DNA from: Inonotus obliquus
Taxonomy: Eukaryota; Basidiomycota; Agaricomycetes; Hymenochaetales; Hymenochaetaceae
Direction: 5' to 3'
NCBI GenBank assembly: GCA_032164295.1
Contig: JAJHTX010000009.1
Coordinates: 806,001-870,000 of the forward strand
DNA length: 64,000 bases
The translations under genes were made by a program, and so were the position numbers. Below, piece by piece: positions 10,362 through 23,697 of the stretch (position 1 is its first letter; each line of letters opens with the position of its first letter). A model generated the notes under the pieces. That model saw nothing but the letters and a program-made list of their open reading frames with translations, was not told where the DNA came from and searched no databases.

Positions 10362-12549
10362 ATGCAGCTCTCTCACCTGTTAGAGATGTGTAATGCTTCA
10401 TCAGGTGTTCTAGAAAGCTTAACTATCCAGCAACTTGTCCTACTCTATCAGCTACTCCTGCAGCTTAAGCCATCTATCTCATTTAGCTCATCCAAACCAG
10501 ATGAAGCTCCAGAAGAGCTTCCAAATTCGATACAGGCGTTTCTCTGTGACTCAACTGGAATTGGAGAGGATGACATCCCATTGTGCTGGACAGCCCTTGC
10601 TAAGACCATATGGGGCCACTCAGAAATCAGGGTGGACCGCCCAGAATGTCTGGAATGTTTCATAAGATTTGGTTTACAACATAGTCTAGGTCAGGTTCAG
10701 GAACTAAAGTTGTAGATAACCAGCAACTGACTGCCTTTGGAAATATAGGCTACAGGGACTTCTTTCCACCAACAAGGGTCTGCATAAATCCAAGATGCGG
10801 TTCAGTTACTCGCCAGCAGCAGGGAAATCTGGGCGAAGCTATAACACACCAAGTGGTTTATTTTTCAAAGGAAATGGGTGCCCTTCCAGCCTGGACTACC
10901 TCTTTGTACTGTCGATGTAAGAAGGGTCCATCCGCCATGCATTATCATGCTGATACTTGTCTCTAGATTGCAACACAAGATATCATCATAACTATTATGT
11001 GGAGAAGGCTGAAACCAGGATCTACTACAACGAGGCACCCTCTGTCATCCAAGCTCAGAAGCACTATTTCATGGATCGGGAGATTTTTGAGAGGCAAAAA
11101 GATTCTATGGTCCTAATGTGGTAGGTGCCTGCTAGGCTACAAATGACCTGTAAAGCATTAAACTCTGGCTTAGGGCATCTGCAACCAATTTGGCTCAAGC
11201 ATATAATCACCAGAATGATCGGATGGATGTCACCCATCAGCTACACAGTAGTGGAAAGTGGGAATGGCCTCTGAAGATGTCAATGGAACTGGTCTGGGAT
11301 GCATTCTTTCTAAATGCGCTACTCAAAGACTGCCATGAAAGAGATGCTTCTTTGATGCTTTCCCATACAGAAGATAGAAATAAGGACAGGCTAAAACCTG
11401 CTCTAGAGGAAAGAAATAAGCGAATGGCAGGGACGGGTCAAAGGTACTGGAATCATGCCTGTACAAAGTGTACTTGGTTTAAGAATGATGAGAGGGGTAT
11501 GTGGAGCTTTAACTTCCAATGACTTTAATCAATTATTGATTTGAATAAAGTTGCAGTTCGTGCGGTTGTCACAGATGGCATAATGATAGGCCATCCCTGC
11601 TGCAGAGTGCCTGACTGCAAGGAACCTCTCAGATCAAATTCCGACCTATACTGTCCAAGCCATGCCTGCCTTACCTCACAATGTGCAGTACTGTCCTGCT
11701 CCAGAGATTGCGCACCAGGGAAGAAGACTTGTGAGGATCCTCTTCATGTCCAAGCAGAGAAAGACCACCAAATACAGAGCACTGCAATATTTCAACTGAA
11801 ACACCGACTGGAACAGGCACAGAGCAGGTTGCAGAGTGGTCGCTCTCAGGAGCAAGAGAAGGAAACTCCAGATTCTAGCCAGCTTGATGACCTGGAAAAC
11901 CCCATCCAATCCACCCCTAGGCCATTGGAGCTGCAGAAGCCCAGAGCAGCGTTTGGAAGAAGAAGAACCCACAATGAGGAGCTGTGTGTCACTTGCTGTG
12001 GAATAATCCTTAGCCGTGCGACATTCTATGGCTCTGAAGCACTGAACGGAGTTAGGATAAGTGATTACACCTGGAACGCTCATTTGAAAGTACTGATTGT
12101 ATTGAAATTAGTTGTTCTGGAAGGCCCTTTTTCCTAAAAAGAGGTCTCTTCCACAATACTTGTTCTTTGACTCCAACTGTCAAATGCTGCGCCATATTCT
12201 GGCACAGAGGGATGATTACTTTGACAACTGTGCCCTGCCTGTTGATGTCTTCCATTTCAAGACCAAGCACAAGCAGGGGGACACATTCTGTGAGACCAAC
12301 TGTAATGCAGCGGCCTGGCCTGATCTCATTGTGGATGGCCAGTGGATGTTTAATTCATCTGCTGCAGAGCAGACCAATGTGTGGTTTGGAGGATACCAGT
12401 CAATTGTGAAGGAGATGAGGGTGGAGCGTTACAACTTCTTCTTGGATGAAATGATACAGTGCCATAATGATCTGCTGGTCATCAAGCACAGAGAAGCTGG
12501 GCTTTTGCCACATTTGATACCTCGGGAAGATCTGTTGGCAGATATGTAG
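10362..12549 (+). CDS. CxC5/CxC6 cysteine-cluster protein of the KDZ-transposase type
   Basis: Exons from 10362 to ~10690, ~10733-10916, 10967-11120, 11174-11496, 11557-12050 and 12112-12549 can be followed; the junction near 10690-10733 is unclear (implied intron under 30 nt, or a frame change). The order is a helical N-terminus, a Cys cluster (RVCINPRCGS, then YCRYCNTRYHHNYY), the motif QRYWNHACTKC, a second Cys-rich cluster (HPCCRVPDCKEPL, CPSHACLTSQC, then CEDPLHV), a coiled coil, and a C-terminal part with FFDSNCQMLRHIL, DVFHFKTKHKQGD and AAEQTNVWFGGY. This matches the CxC5/CxC6 clusters linked to KDZ transposases in mushroom genomes. The C-terminal Asp/His/Glu residues resemble a KDZ RNase-H-like core. 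It could be an active transposase or a domesticated relative; no terminal repeats were found. Confidence 0.7.
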
Positions 12550-14021
12550 CAACTCAATATTTGAATGAAGGTTTCTTTCAAACCCCCCTGTCCTGTCGCA
12601 GCTGTAATAACACCCTCTGCCATCATAACCCTCCCGTTTCTTTTTCAGAATGGCAAAGTGCAGATAGGATACTTTACACAATCTAGTTACCAACCAATCA
12701 CAGAGATACAATGCCACTCTTCGGTAAATTGCCCACCCCCAATGTATAAATTCAAAGGCAGGTCATTTGAACAGGAGTGTCCCTATGAACACCTAGTCCT
12801 TTCTCACCCAATTCTTCATTTCTCACCTCGAAAAAATATCCGGATGTCATAAATGACTGTGTCGGTACATGTGTAAATTCTTAGAAAAATTGAGTGAAAT
12901 TCTGAGTCTAGAAAAAGCATTTGCTGTCGAAACACTGAAGTGTGATATGCTCTGCGCCCAATTTCAATTGGGTGTTTAAAGGTCGCGTCTTTCAGTGTAA
13001 TTGCCGGTTGAATCTGAAAATAAAAAACACTGTTCGCGCAAAACATCACGTGACGTAAATCATGTGATCTGGCAACGCTTTGTGCAAACCTCGATTTGCA
13101 CAAAGCGTTTAAGTCACGTGACGTACATCATGTGATCTGGCAACACTTTGTGCAAATCGAGGTTTGCTCAAAGCGCTTAAGTCACGTGACTTTAATCTTG
13201 TAACTCTCATCACATTTTATATGATAAATCAATTGGTAAAAATCGAATACTTGAGATATTGATTCATCGAGTAGGAGTTTCTCCCTGAAACTTGGAGTGA
13301 AAGTAGAACGTGTAGCAGAATTTTAGAGTATCAAGTTATTAGTAAGAGGGGAAATTGCAGGATGAATTGGTTTCTAAGGTCTGTGAGCTTTACCAAACAT
13401 CAGCACCGTATAATTTGTCTAGACTCAACAGATTGCTCGAATTTATTGTAAATATGCAGGCTCAACGCTACATATTGTCCTTAAATACACGAATTTTTAT
13501 GAGTTGAGAAGTGAAGAATTGAGTGAGAAAGTCATGGTGTTCAAAGGAACGGCGCTATTTAAAAACCTTACACCATCAGCCTTAAGTGTAATAATTCGAT
13601 AAATATCAGGAATTACTCGGTTCATTGATCCTAGTTTAGGGTTTCTCTTCCTTTGCTTCTTTGAAACTCTTGAGTGTGCGTGGAGGCTGTGCATCGATGC
13701 CCATCGATAGAAGCATGCCGTGTGGATGTGGAAGAAGATGGCTGTATTTACAGGAGATGGGGTCCTTGAGTCATCCGGATATGCATCACCCCGAATCGTC
13801 TCCTTGGGAAGGTTATGGCATGGCTTATCGAATGCCCCCCCTAATGCCGGGCGCTCTTTCCCATCAGACCATTAAGCACACTATCCCATGACCAGCCTCT
13901 GATACTCCATTCGGCAGCATTCCACTGCGCAATTGCTTAATATTGGTCAACCATCCAATTCCTTTAAATCCCAGACCTTCCACCGCCTCATGCATACACC
14001 AACTCTCCCGCATTCCTAAGC
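12550..14021. other. AT-rich region with no supported gene apart from hairpin repeats
   Basis: Only short frames are present. The notable structure is the 68-bp repeat at 13047-13190. A 76-codon frame at 13661-13891, just before the C2H2 gene, has proline- and histidine-rich composition and might be an upstream exon of that gene, but no clear splice join was found. Confidence 0.45.
13047..13190. repeat. Two 68-bp hairpin repeats bounded by CACGTGAC
   Basis: CACGTGAC recurs at 13047, 13115 and 13183, an exact 68-bp period. Each unit holds TCATGTGATCTGGCAAC and then a palindrome. Unit 1 has a 12-bp perfect stem GCTTTGTGCAAA/TTTGCACAAAGC around CCTCGA. Unit 2 has a slightly decayed stem around TCGAGG, the reverse complement of the first loop. 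CACGTG is the canonical E-box bound by bHLH factors. Confidence 0.8.
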
Positions 14022-14757
14022 ATGTCAGAATCACACTACCCCCCTCACAGCCAGGTGACACACATCCTTCATCCCCCCAGTCTTCCCAGGGACGGTTTCG
14101 AGCACCGTCCATATGCTCAGGGGCAACCTCGCTATCTACCAACGTACCCTACGAGCCATTTGAATAACCTACAGCACTCACTGAGGCAGCTTCCTCCCAG
14201 ACATCTGATACAGGCGAGTTACGCACAAATGCCTTCCATGCACTCCACCCAGTCTATGATCGGAGCAGCAGGATGCCCGTCAGGGAGCTCCTTCCCGAGT
14301 CAGAACCAATCCATGTTGGGCCACCATCCCCAATCATCCCTACAGCAGTCGCAGCTAGATTCAAGGTACCAGCAGACTCTCCCTCCCCAATTTTTGTTCG
14401 GATCGCCTGCAGCAATCCCATCAAGTCAGACCGACCACTACTATCAGCCTGCGCAAGATTTGCAGGCTTCGAGACCACCGCGCTGAATATTCTCGTGTAA
14501 TTTGTGCTCTCGGTCGTTCATTCGTCGGGACTTCCTCGAACGTCACGTATTTATCCACTCTGGCGAAAGACCGTTCTTGTGCGACCTGGGCTGCGGAAGG
14601 ACCTTTGCGCTTAAGGAATATCTGAGACGCCACAAGGCAACCCATTTCGGCAAAAGACCGTTCTTGTGCAATGGGGGATGCAGAAGGTCCTTTACGCGTA
14701 ATCATGATCTGAAGCGACACCAAGTGAGTAATTTACTTGGCCCTGTTCTTTGATGAG
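14022..14757 (+). pseudogene. C2H2 zinc-finger gene split by an in-frame TGA
   Basis: One frame runs from ATG 14022 through a Gln/Pro/His-rich region to TGA at 14484-14486, then continues in the same frame into C2H2 fingers: CNLCSRSFIRRDFLERH, then CDLGCGRTFALKEYLRRH, then CNGGCRRSFTRNHDLKRH. The fingers start four codons after the stop, so the break separates the disordered region from the DNA-binding domain. CGA to TGA would restore an Arg. A GTGAGT donor follows at about 14725, but no downstream exon was found. It is probably a dead transcription-factor gene, unless the stop is suppressed or erroneous. Confidence 0.7.
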
Positions 14758-15598
14758 CCCTGATTCATAACTGGTTGAAAGCAGAGTGCGATCGGAGCAG
14801 TGATGTCTGTGTAGAACTCCAGATATTTCAGTCAAGATACAGGGTCTGATCAAAAGTCTCCGTGATGTACGCAAAAAAAATATCTGTTATTTTTATGAAA
14901 CCTCTTTCATTCTAAGGGATAACTCCTACACTAGTTGAAAACAAGGAGGGCAATGATTATTTCTATCTGAAAATACAACCTGGTATTTGGACGAGGATAT
15001 AGAATGGGCTGAGTGGATGTGTAGTTTCTGAGACTATCGTATATTTATACTATGGAGTATAGTCAAAGCTATCATTAGCTTAGATGTACTGACCAACTGC
15101 ATGTCTGCACTATGAGGGGCAATTGTGTAACCAAAACTGTGAAACAGAGGTAACGAGAAAGGGAGAAACCAGGAACGAATTGAGAGCATGCATATTTCAT
15201 ACTAGATTTTGTTCCTGTAATTTATATGCATATAACGAAATAGCTATATGGTAGATATATATTCTTATTCACTCGATGCATACCTTTCTATCATACAACA
15301 GATGAGGACTTGTGATGAAGAGTTGCTTGGGAAAGTGCTAAGAGATAGTAAAGTTGACCTTGATGTTTGACAACCACGGACACTTTTGATCAGACCCTTT
15401 CCATATATGCCGCCTATATACCCTAAATTTTGTAAATTTTGATGAAAGTGCTTATAGCGGACCTCATGATCTGACAAGTGACTTGCGGGTACAATAAGCG
15501 GACGAAAGCCTTGTATATCTTTCAGATACATGAAATCCTGATATATGTATGCAGATATGTCCAAGTGAATATAGCGGACTTCACCGACCTATAAGTGA
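14758..15598. other. Repeat-rich gene-free region
   Basis: It holds the Tc1-like MITE (14841-15398) and direct repeats near 15449 and 15564. No gene is supported. Confidence 0.5.
14841..15398. mobile_element. Decayed Tc1/mariner-like MITE
   Basis: Positions 14841-14864 and 15375-15398 are inverted repeats with 23 of 24 matches, beginning AGGGTCTGATCAAAAGT. The left side reads TAC before the repeat, as in TA-CAG ends of Tc1 elements; the right outer flank has lost it. The interior is AT-rich with no transposase. Confidence 0.55.
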
Positions 15599-15600
15599 CT
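15449..15600. repeat. Imperfect ~36-bp direct repeats
   Basis: A block reading TATAGCGGAC...AAGTGACT occurs at about 15449-15484 and again at about 15564-15599. It may be the end of another degenerate DNA transposon. Confidence 0.4.
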
Positions 15601-16806
15601 AAAATAATCGTTGATTTTTGTCAGCATGATGGTGGTATATAAGGGTGATAGACATACCAAGGATACATACCCTCAACCAATGCCTTGCCAAAGAGAACCC
15701 TACCACCCTACCGTTCCAAATGTGCTTCCTAGCTTCATGTCGAGACTCGCCGATATTTTCGTCCAAGGCAGATAACTCGACCCATTTCTTTCGTATCCAT
15801 CTCTGAAGTAAGTGACATTGGACTTTTCCTCGAAACTTTGGCACTGCAATGAAAGCGATCCACCAGTCAGCATCCTCTTCTAAACCTACTTCCTGAAGGA
15901 AAAGTGTCTCGAGCACAGGATAAACGCTGGTACGTTCGTCTCCTGGTAGACTATTGGCGTCAGTATTGCTCGGAACGGTAAGTTCGTGGAAGAAATACCT
16001 TGTCAAGTATGCTGAACTGAGTCGTAGGTGTTTGTGAGTTGGAAGGAGGTCGGGTTCATGTGCACCATCCCATTTTATCACCAACATAGTCAGTAGTCAA
16101 GAGATGAAATGACCATCGGATAAAACTCGTTAGCATTTCCGCTTCCTTATCTTCATCGTGCCTGTTGCTCGTAAAATCCAAAACTCACAGATTTGGAAGC
16201 ATCACATAGTCGATCATAAATGACGCAGGATCGAATTGCAGTTTGGGGAAACGAAGTTTCAACCATTACACGGACCCGCTGCTGCCTTGGGCCCAAAACC
16301 GGGCCCCTGATCCAACTACCCAAACTTCGGTTAGAAAAGGGGCGGCCTTCAGGACATCCAACCACACACGAAGCGCATGTTCGCTGAACAGCAACACAGC
16401 GACTCCTCACTTGTCAGTAGGTCAAAATCAGACCCACGGGTGTGAAGACGTCTTAGCCGTAATGATTGAGCGATGCTGATTTTAGTGCGCAGCGGCAGTG
16501 CTACATCCAAGGTGAGCGATGTGAGCGTGGTCAAATCTAATCCCGGAAACTTGAAGGAGGAATATTGCAGGTGGCAGCTGAACATGACGTCTCTCTATTC
16601 GGTGTTGTTGAGCAATCATTGTGGTAATGATATACTCGGCATCACGACGGGTGGCGGTATCGTCGTCGTATGGACTACCAGAACATTCGGCTCGAAAATT
16701 GAGTGAAGCCTCATTCGACCTCTCGACTCCATGTCTATGGCCTGGTCGGATCCGTTCTCCTTTTCCGAGTGGGATGCATGCATAAATATGACCATAGCTC
16801 ACCAAA
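15599..16806 (-). pseudogene. F-box family pseudogene, 5' truncated and frameshifted
   Basis: Read on the minus strand, pieces in several frames match the intact F-box genes: GELWSYLC near 16790, then LTTLTSLTLDVALPL, RLRRLHTRGSDFDLLTSEE, and at 15599-16087 FFHELTVPSNTDANSL...CPVLETLFLQ. The F-box itself and start codon are missing because the homology ends at about 16806. There are at least two frameshifts. It is a dead member of the family at 27.6-58 kb. Confidence 0.8.
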
Positions 16807-16812
16807 ATGGTT

Positions 16813-16842
16813 ATCTTTGATGTGACTCGTCACACCAAAGAT
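16813..16842. repeat. Hairpin at the breakpoint of the F-box pseudogene
   Basis: A 13-bp stem with one mismatch encloses a CTCG loop (arms ATCTTTGATGTGA and TCACACCAAAGAT). It lies seven bases from where F-box homology ends and may mark a rearrangement site. Confidence 0.45.
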
Positions 16843-17055
16843 TTAGGTCTGCGTTGAAGGTAACGGAAGAAGCCGAAGCTTCTTTCGTTCCTACCACCAC
16901 CTTCGACGCGTCACCTCATAGCTAGCAGTCTTCATCGCAAAGTTTTCACTCTCAAAGTCATGATATTCTACGTAATTCACAAAGCTATGTATTCTCCCTA
17001 TTACTTCTCTCTGTTGAATCTGTTTTGTAATGGCTAAAGACGCGTCGTAGACTTG

Positions 17056-17397
17056 ATGCCACCGCAACTGCAATCAAGCCATGCGTCGATCAACCCCAAC
17101 CACGTCGCCGCGCGAGAACAGAAGACCGCTCATGTAGACGGCGAAACTCACGCTCCAACTCCAACTCATCCCCAACCACTTTTCAGCGACGCTGCGCAAG
17201 GCATCTTTGTTTCATCGGGCGCATCACCCTCCCCATCACCTTCTACATCGCCAGCTCCTCCCGATGTTGAAGAGTTGGAGGCTGAAAGGAGAAAGGCTAT
17301 GGAAGAGTGCGTGAAGATTTTGGCGCAAAAAATGGTTGATCGGATTCGACCGTTTGTTGATGCTGAACGTCCTGGTGAAATACTAGACGTAGTCTAG
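17056..17397 (+). pseudogene. Fragment resembling a DnaJ/X-domain co-chaperone
   Basis: A 113-codon frame from ATG 17056 has a Ser/Pro-rich N-terminus, then PPDVEELEAERRKAMEECVK and ILAQKMVDRIRPFVDAERPG. This resembles the start of the DnaJ-X region of CAJ1/DJP1-type fungal Hsp40 proteins, whose J domain should lie upstream and most of the X domain downstream. Neither is present. I read it as an internal gene fragment; it could also be a short orphan protein. Confidence 0.45.
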
Positions 17398-19159
17398 AGG
17401 ACCCGAGCCTTGACCTTTACCCCTCTAGTACCGACTCCTCCTTCGCGCCATTTCACACCTCTCAAAAGCCTGATTCCACGCGCCATTCCTTCCACCCTCA
17501 GATGGAAATGAATGAAATGATCTCATCTATTAGACCTTCCCCGCCATGCAAGCGCCCCTCTGATACACTCTCGCCTCTTAGCAGGATTCGACTAGGCCAG
17601 AGACCGAAGCTCGCCCGCATCTCGGGTCCTGAATTCCTCCCATCGACTCTCGGGAGCCCATATTGTTCCTGCTTTCCACCGGATCACCGACTTCGCAGCG
17701 ACTTCGTCCGTCCGTACGCCTTGGAAGCAGATCCAACTCGACGTGTATCGGCGCAGAGGGTGGTATCAAAGGCCAGCTTTGAACCAAGTTGGGCTCCTTC
17801 ACCTGTATCACTTCCGCCTGCTCAGCTTTTCAATCATCCCAGTCTCCTGATCGACCTATGCTGTCACCCCTGCCGACCGCAAGTCCCACTCGCTCTTCTT
17901 TCTCGAACTGTCCATGTTCATGTGCAATCGTCTTTGCTTATCGGATACCACGATGGCGACTTTACCACCCGAAATATCGACCCTAATCCTCTCCTTCTTC
18001 AGCTTTATCGACGAACTAGCCAATTCATCTTTGGGAACATGGGCTAGGGTCACTTCAATAGATGCTCCATCTCAACAGTATCTCAACCCTTCCTTCCACA
18101 ATGCTTCCATTATGATGCCGCTCCATGCGATGCCGCGTCATGTGATGTGATGGTTGTCTCTGCCTCTCTTGCAACCCTGCGTTGTGATGAGACCTCCCCT
18201 CTTCCATAACCACCTTGGTTATGATGCCGCATGTGCGATGATGTCTATTCTTCTCGATACCGAGCCTCCTCTCTCTCTGCCTCTCTTACAACCCTGCGTT
18301 GTGATGAGACCTCCCCTTCTTCCATAACCACTTTGTTTTGATGCCGCATGTGCGATGATAGCTATCCTTCTTGACACTGAGCTTCCTCTCAAGCAGTGAT
18401 ATATCAAAACTTGACTTTCTTACAAGGTCGATTCAAATCACTCTTCTCTAATTCTTATATTTCATTCCTTCTACCACTCTGCTTCGACATTCCATGAGAA
18501 AAGAACTGAGCCTTGTGCTGCTTCGCTAGTCGCCCTTCTGCGTTTCTATCCGCCTTTCGATTAGGGAAAGAACCCTTGCATAGATCTCCATGTTAGACGC
18601 TGAGCCAGAGGAGAATCATGTCATCCCATTGAACATCTCGAACTGCCTATTCCATAGCCGCAGGTCTTCCTTGCGCTCTGCACACCCTCCCCCCCTTCCA
18701 TAGTGATGTTGCTCAACTCGCTAGTCCTGATCTCGTTCCGACAACTGCTGTTGATTCTCCGCTTACGGAGCTTCTGCTTTTCCCTTGATAGCCTGACGGA
18801 CGACTATGCGTCAAAGATACTGCCTATACGACCGTCTGTGTCTGTGCTTCCCGTTGACACCGGGTTCCGTCACTTGATGCCTCTTGCTTATGCAGATCTC
18901 CATGCTAAAGAAAATTGGGGCAACGAGAGCCCGTATCTCCATGATCCGGATGCCTCTCCTTGGCTTGCGAGCCCTCCTAGGCCGTACTTATTGGAACCTT
19001 GTCCTCGGCTCACTATCGACCTCACGACCATCAAGTTCCTTCTTGCACAAACTTACATTCGACATAACATATCTTCAAGCAGACAACATTCCGACCATAA
19101 CTTCCCTTCTTCATCAATTGTTGAGACGATCACTTAACACGCCTTATCTCAAACATCAT
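17398..19159 (+). other. Coding-like but unidentified, decayed region
   Basis: Frames are short and broken, with Ser/Pro/Leu-rich coding-like composition on the plus strand. ATLPPEISTLILSFF near 17950 resembles the start of an F-box motif, and LTFDITYLQADNIPTIT near 19050 looks like part of a repeat protein. I could not assign a gene. It contains the tandem duplication at 18159-18390. Confidence 0.35.
18159..18390. repeat. Tandem duplication of ~116 bp
   Basis: Two adjacent copies begin TCTCTGCCTCTCTTGCAACC (Lys-strand base change in the second) and include TTGTGATGAGACCTCCC and GATGCCGCATGTGCGATGAT. They differ by a few substitutions and one base of length. Confidence 0.7.
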
Positions 19160-20600
19160 CGGCATCCTTTCCTTGGCTTGCCGGTGGTCAACATCTCGAT
19201 TTTCGCTCCCAAACTCATGTTACCCTCGGCAACGACCACGAAGGTCTCGCTAAGTGGGGGATTTACAACTGCCTTGCGCCTACCCTTTGCGTCTCTTCCA
19301 ATATCGCTGATGCAAATGTGATCGATGCTGCGAAAACGAGTGCTTCAGGTGCAGCGTACTGCAACTACGCATTCAGTGTGGCTGCCTCCATTAGCAATGC
19401 CCAGCCCCTCGATGATGAAACCCAGGCGGAATTGAAGTCGTTATTCATTCCATTCCGAGACTCATTGCGGAACGGTCTCTGTCTCAACAGGTCACAGCGG
19501 TCGCCTCGCATTTCTGCATCTTGGTCGACAGACAAACCCCCTTCTCCTCACGAGCCTGAATAACCGTCCAGTGCACGTCACCGACGTCCGTAGTAAGGAG
19601 GACCCCCTACTCATTTCCTCGAGTAAAGCGAAGCAGTTGAAGGTTACCTGTGATGTTTTATGTGTATTCCCTATTCTATGCCTTGGAGACCTTTGGTGGC
19701 GCGAAACGTCTCCCACCTAGAGAGCATCAAGAGAAGCCCTGGGAGCATCTGGAGGGTCATTGAAATCTTCTCAGTTGGAACACCGCCATTCGAGCTAGCT
19801 TTGGAACTCAAAACCTACCTCATCCGCTTTTGGTATTGAGGACACACTCCTGTCGCTATTGACGGCTGTATCGGACGGCAAGCTTACCTCGTCGGCCATA
19901 CAAGAGCACCTGCACGATAACCCGGCCAGAATATTCGGTCTATCGGATCAACCTCACATCCAGGTAGAGGCAGTGGTAAACCGGCGGGCCATTATCGCAG
20001 GAAGGAAATCTTCATCCTGGCCTCCTGTTTAATAAGTCCACGATAAGCGGTTCCTGTAAATCGGGTTATGTTCTATGGCAAGACCGTTTTTCCTTGATGG
20101 AACCTGCTCTCTCCTCCGTTAGGCTGCAACATCTCGAGTACAACTGTCGACCATCCTCCCGCCCTCGATAGGCGAGGATCTTCTAGTGATCCTCGATCGA
20201 CTCCTCCAACAGAAGTTCTTTCGAGCCTATATATCTCTGTTGAAACCGGCAGATGTGGTTCTTCCGCCACAGCAGGGAGCTGGTCCTTCGACCGCTACGG
20301 TTGCAAGCTCGAATGCCCCCGCAATAGCGTCTGCACCTAGAGTAGTCGGTCCAGAAGGGCGAGACCCTTGGGGACACTATACGCACGCTTAGACTGTTAC
20401 ACTGTTGCCATTATCATGAGGCACTCCAAATCTTACAAAAACACTCTTTACATATTTTTAACCGCAAATGGGTAGTGCATGAATCTCTAGCCAACTCCCA
20501 TCATTGATTCTGGAGACGGCATTGGCAAACATCCAACTCAAGTCATCTACGATGCTTTTCTATCTATTCCCTATTCTATACTGCGGAGAACTTTGGTGGC
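19160..20600 (+). pseudogene. Decayed dihydroorotase-like segment of a URA2/CAD-type gene
   Basis: Across several frames the plus strand reads ASGAAYCNYAFSVAASISNA, then [59 protein letters not shown] and HDNPARIFGLSDQPHIQVEA. This is the C-terminal part of the dihydroorotase-like domain of fungal URA2 (carbamoyl-phosphate synthase/aspartate transcarbamylase), which is catalytically inactive in fungi. There are stops and at least three frameshifts. A ~50-bp piece encoding the YSLFY...FGGAKC segment occurs twice (19660 and 20560), so the copy is also internally duplicated. The synthase and transcarbamylase domains are absent. Confidence 0.65.
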
Positions 20601-21226
20601 GCCAAATGTTGGTCCTGCTTTGACTAGCTCTAATCTCATGAATTTCTCGCCCATCTCCTATTCACACACGGGTTCTTGTTACGCCTCGACGCGTCGTGGG
20701 CTCCTACAACTCTCGGGTGTCGGGCCGTAACTGGCTCAACCACTTGTAGACGTGGGCGTGACGATGGGAGCCGGAGCCGCCGTTGGCGGTTGGCACCCAC
20801 CTCTTCCTTTCCTTATCATCTATCCTCCATTGTTTCTCCTCAATCATATGATTATCAATAACAACTACCCAGAACGATTACCTTAGTTGACTTTATTTAT
20901 TGGCTAGATTGAGTAGATGAGGTAGTAGAGGTGAATGATTTTTGCTATCTCATCTACTCGATCAATATGCTCCTCTATATCTTTATTTGAGGTGATACAA
21001 AATCAAGTCCAAGTCCAACAGACTCTTGACCCTCCATCATCGACGCGCGCCGTGCCACCCGGCCAACACCTTTCCTCACTTCCACACCCTCCATGGCAGA
21101 ATCTCTCCCTATTCATATCTTTCTTTGTGCTTACTCTCTTCGGGCATACTCACGCTACGTCTTAGGCATGGTAAGTCACTCCTTGTCTGTGTCATCATCT
21201 TTGTTTCTCTACTCTAGTCCGACCTC
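20601..21226. other. Gene-free stretch
   Basis: No coding sequence is supported. The sequence is GC-rich to about 20830 and AT-richer after. It directly precedes the UBP15 fragment and could include its former promoter. Confidence 0.4.
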
Positions 21227-22985
<1,759 letters not shown>

Positions 22986-23300
22986 CTTTGGGAAAGTCCA
23001 ATATCATATATCTCAGAGATGGATACGAAAACAATGTGTCGAAAAAGGTCGAGTTACCCGCCCTGGACAGAAACATCGGCGTATCACCTCTCTTCGATCG
23101 TAGGCCCTCTGCGCATATCGCACGTTTGTCGGACGTGGCGTACTTTAACCCTCTCTTTTGGTGAGCGATGGTCGTACTTATGCATCAATTATCCCACTTG
23201 GAAAAGGAGAACAGATCCGAAGGCCATACCATTGTTTAATATATAGATCGAGAGGACGAATGGGCCTCTACTCAATGCGTGTTTATTCGCGAGTATCTGA
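22986..23300 (+). pseudogene. F-box fragment with C-terminal piece fused ahead of N-terminal piece
   Basis: Positions 22986 to ~23076 match the C-terminal part of the F-box genes (GKS..IYLRDGY, then VELPALDRNIG). They are followed directly by their N-terminal part, YHLSSIVGPLRISHVCRTWR and TLTLSFGERWSYLC, to about 23300. The order is reversed compared with the genes, so this is a rearranged chimera. Confidence 0.7.
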
Positions 23301-23367
23301 GACGTGGGTTTTGCCAGTGAGTCTGCTTAACCACGCTCACCTGTGCTACTGAAAATCAATTGAACGG

Positions 23368-23697
23368 ATGCTTGACCAGAGTGAGCGGAAGATGGATGAG
23401 TTTGAGCAGGCACTATGTAGTCGAGTTGAAGCAACGAATCGAGTCTGGCGTGAATGTCGGCGCTGCTTTCGTTTCGGTGCGGTCAGCGAAGAGAATGGAC
23501 GAAATGGGTCCGGTGAATTGTCTATTCTCTTCTTCCTGACGTTGATGCGATTCCATCAGTGCTCAAACAGTGACTGGACTAGACACTGGTTCTTTTCGGA
23601 TGACACCCGGAACATCTTTTGGCTACATGGTGTCGCTGGGTCGGGAAAGAGTATGATCAGTACGACCATCGTTGAACATCTTTGCATATTGTTGTGA
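23368..23697 (+). pseudogene. Fragment of a NACHT/NLR-type P-loop NTPase
   Basis: A 109-codon frame ends with DDTRNIFWLHGVAGSGKSMI, the Walker A region typical of NACHT domains in mushroom NLR-like proteins, then STTIVEHL and a stop. The Walker B and later domains, and any repeat domain, are absent. The residues before it do not match the usual CLPGTR motif well. Confidence 0.6.

Noticed and set aside
20570..20990. Possible minus-strand LTR with a tRNA-type primer site (TGGCGCCACCAAAG before TGTTGG)
   Set aside because: The same string occurs at about 19690 and on the plus strand encodes the FGGAK segment of a dihydroorotase-like protein, so it is coding remnant. No second LTR was found.
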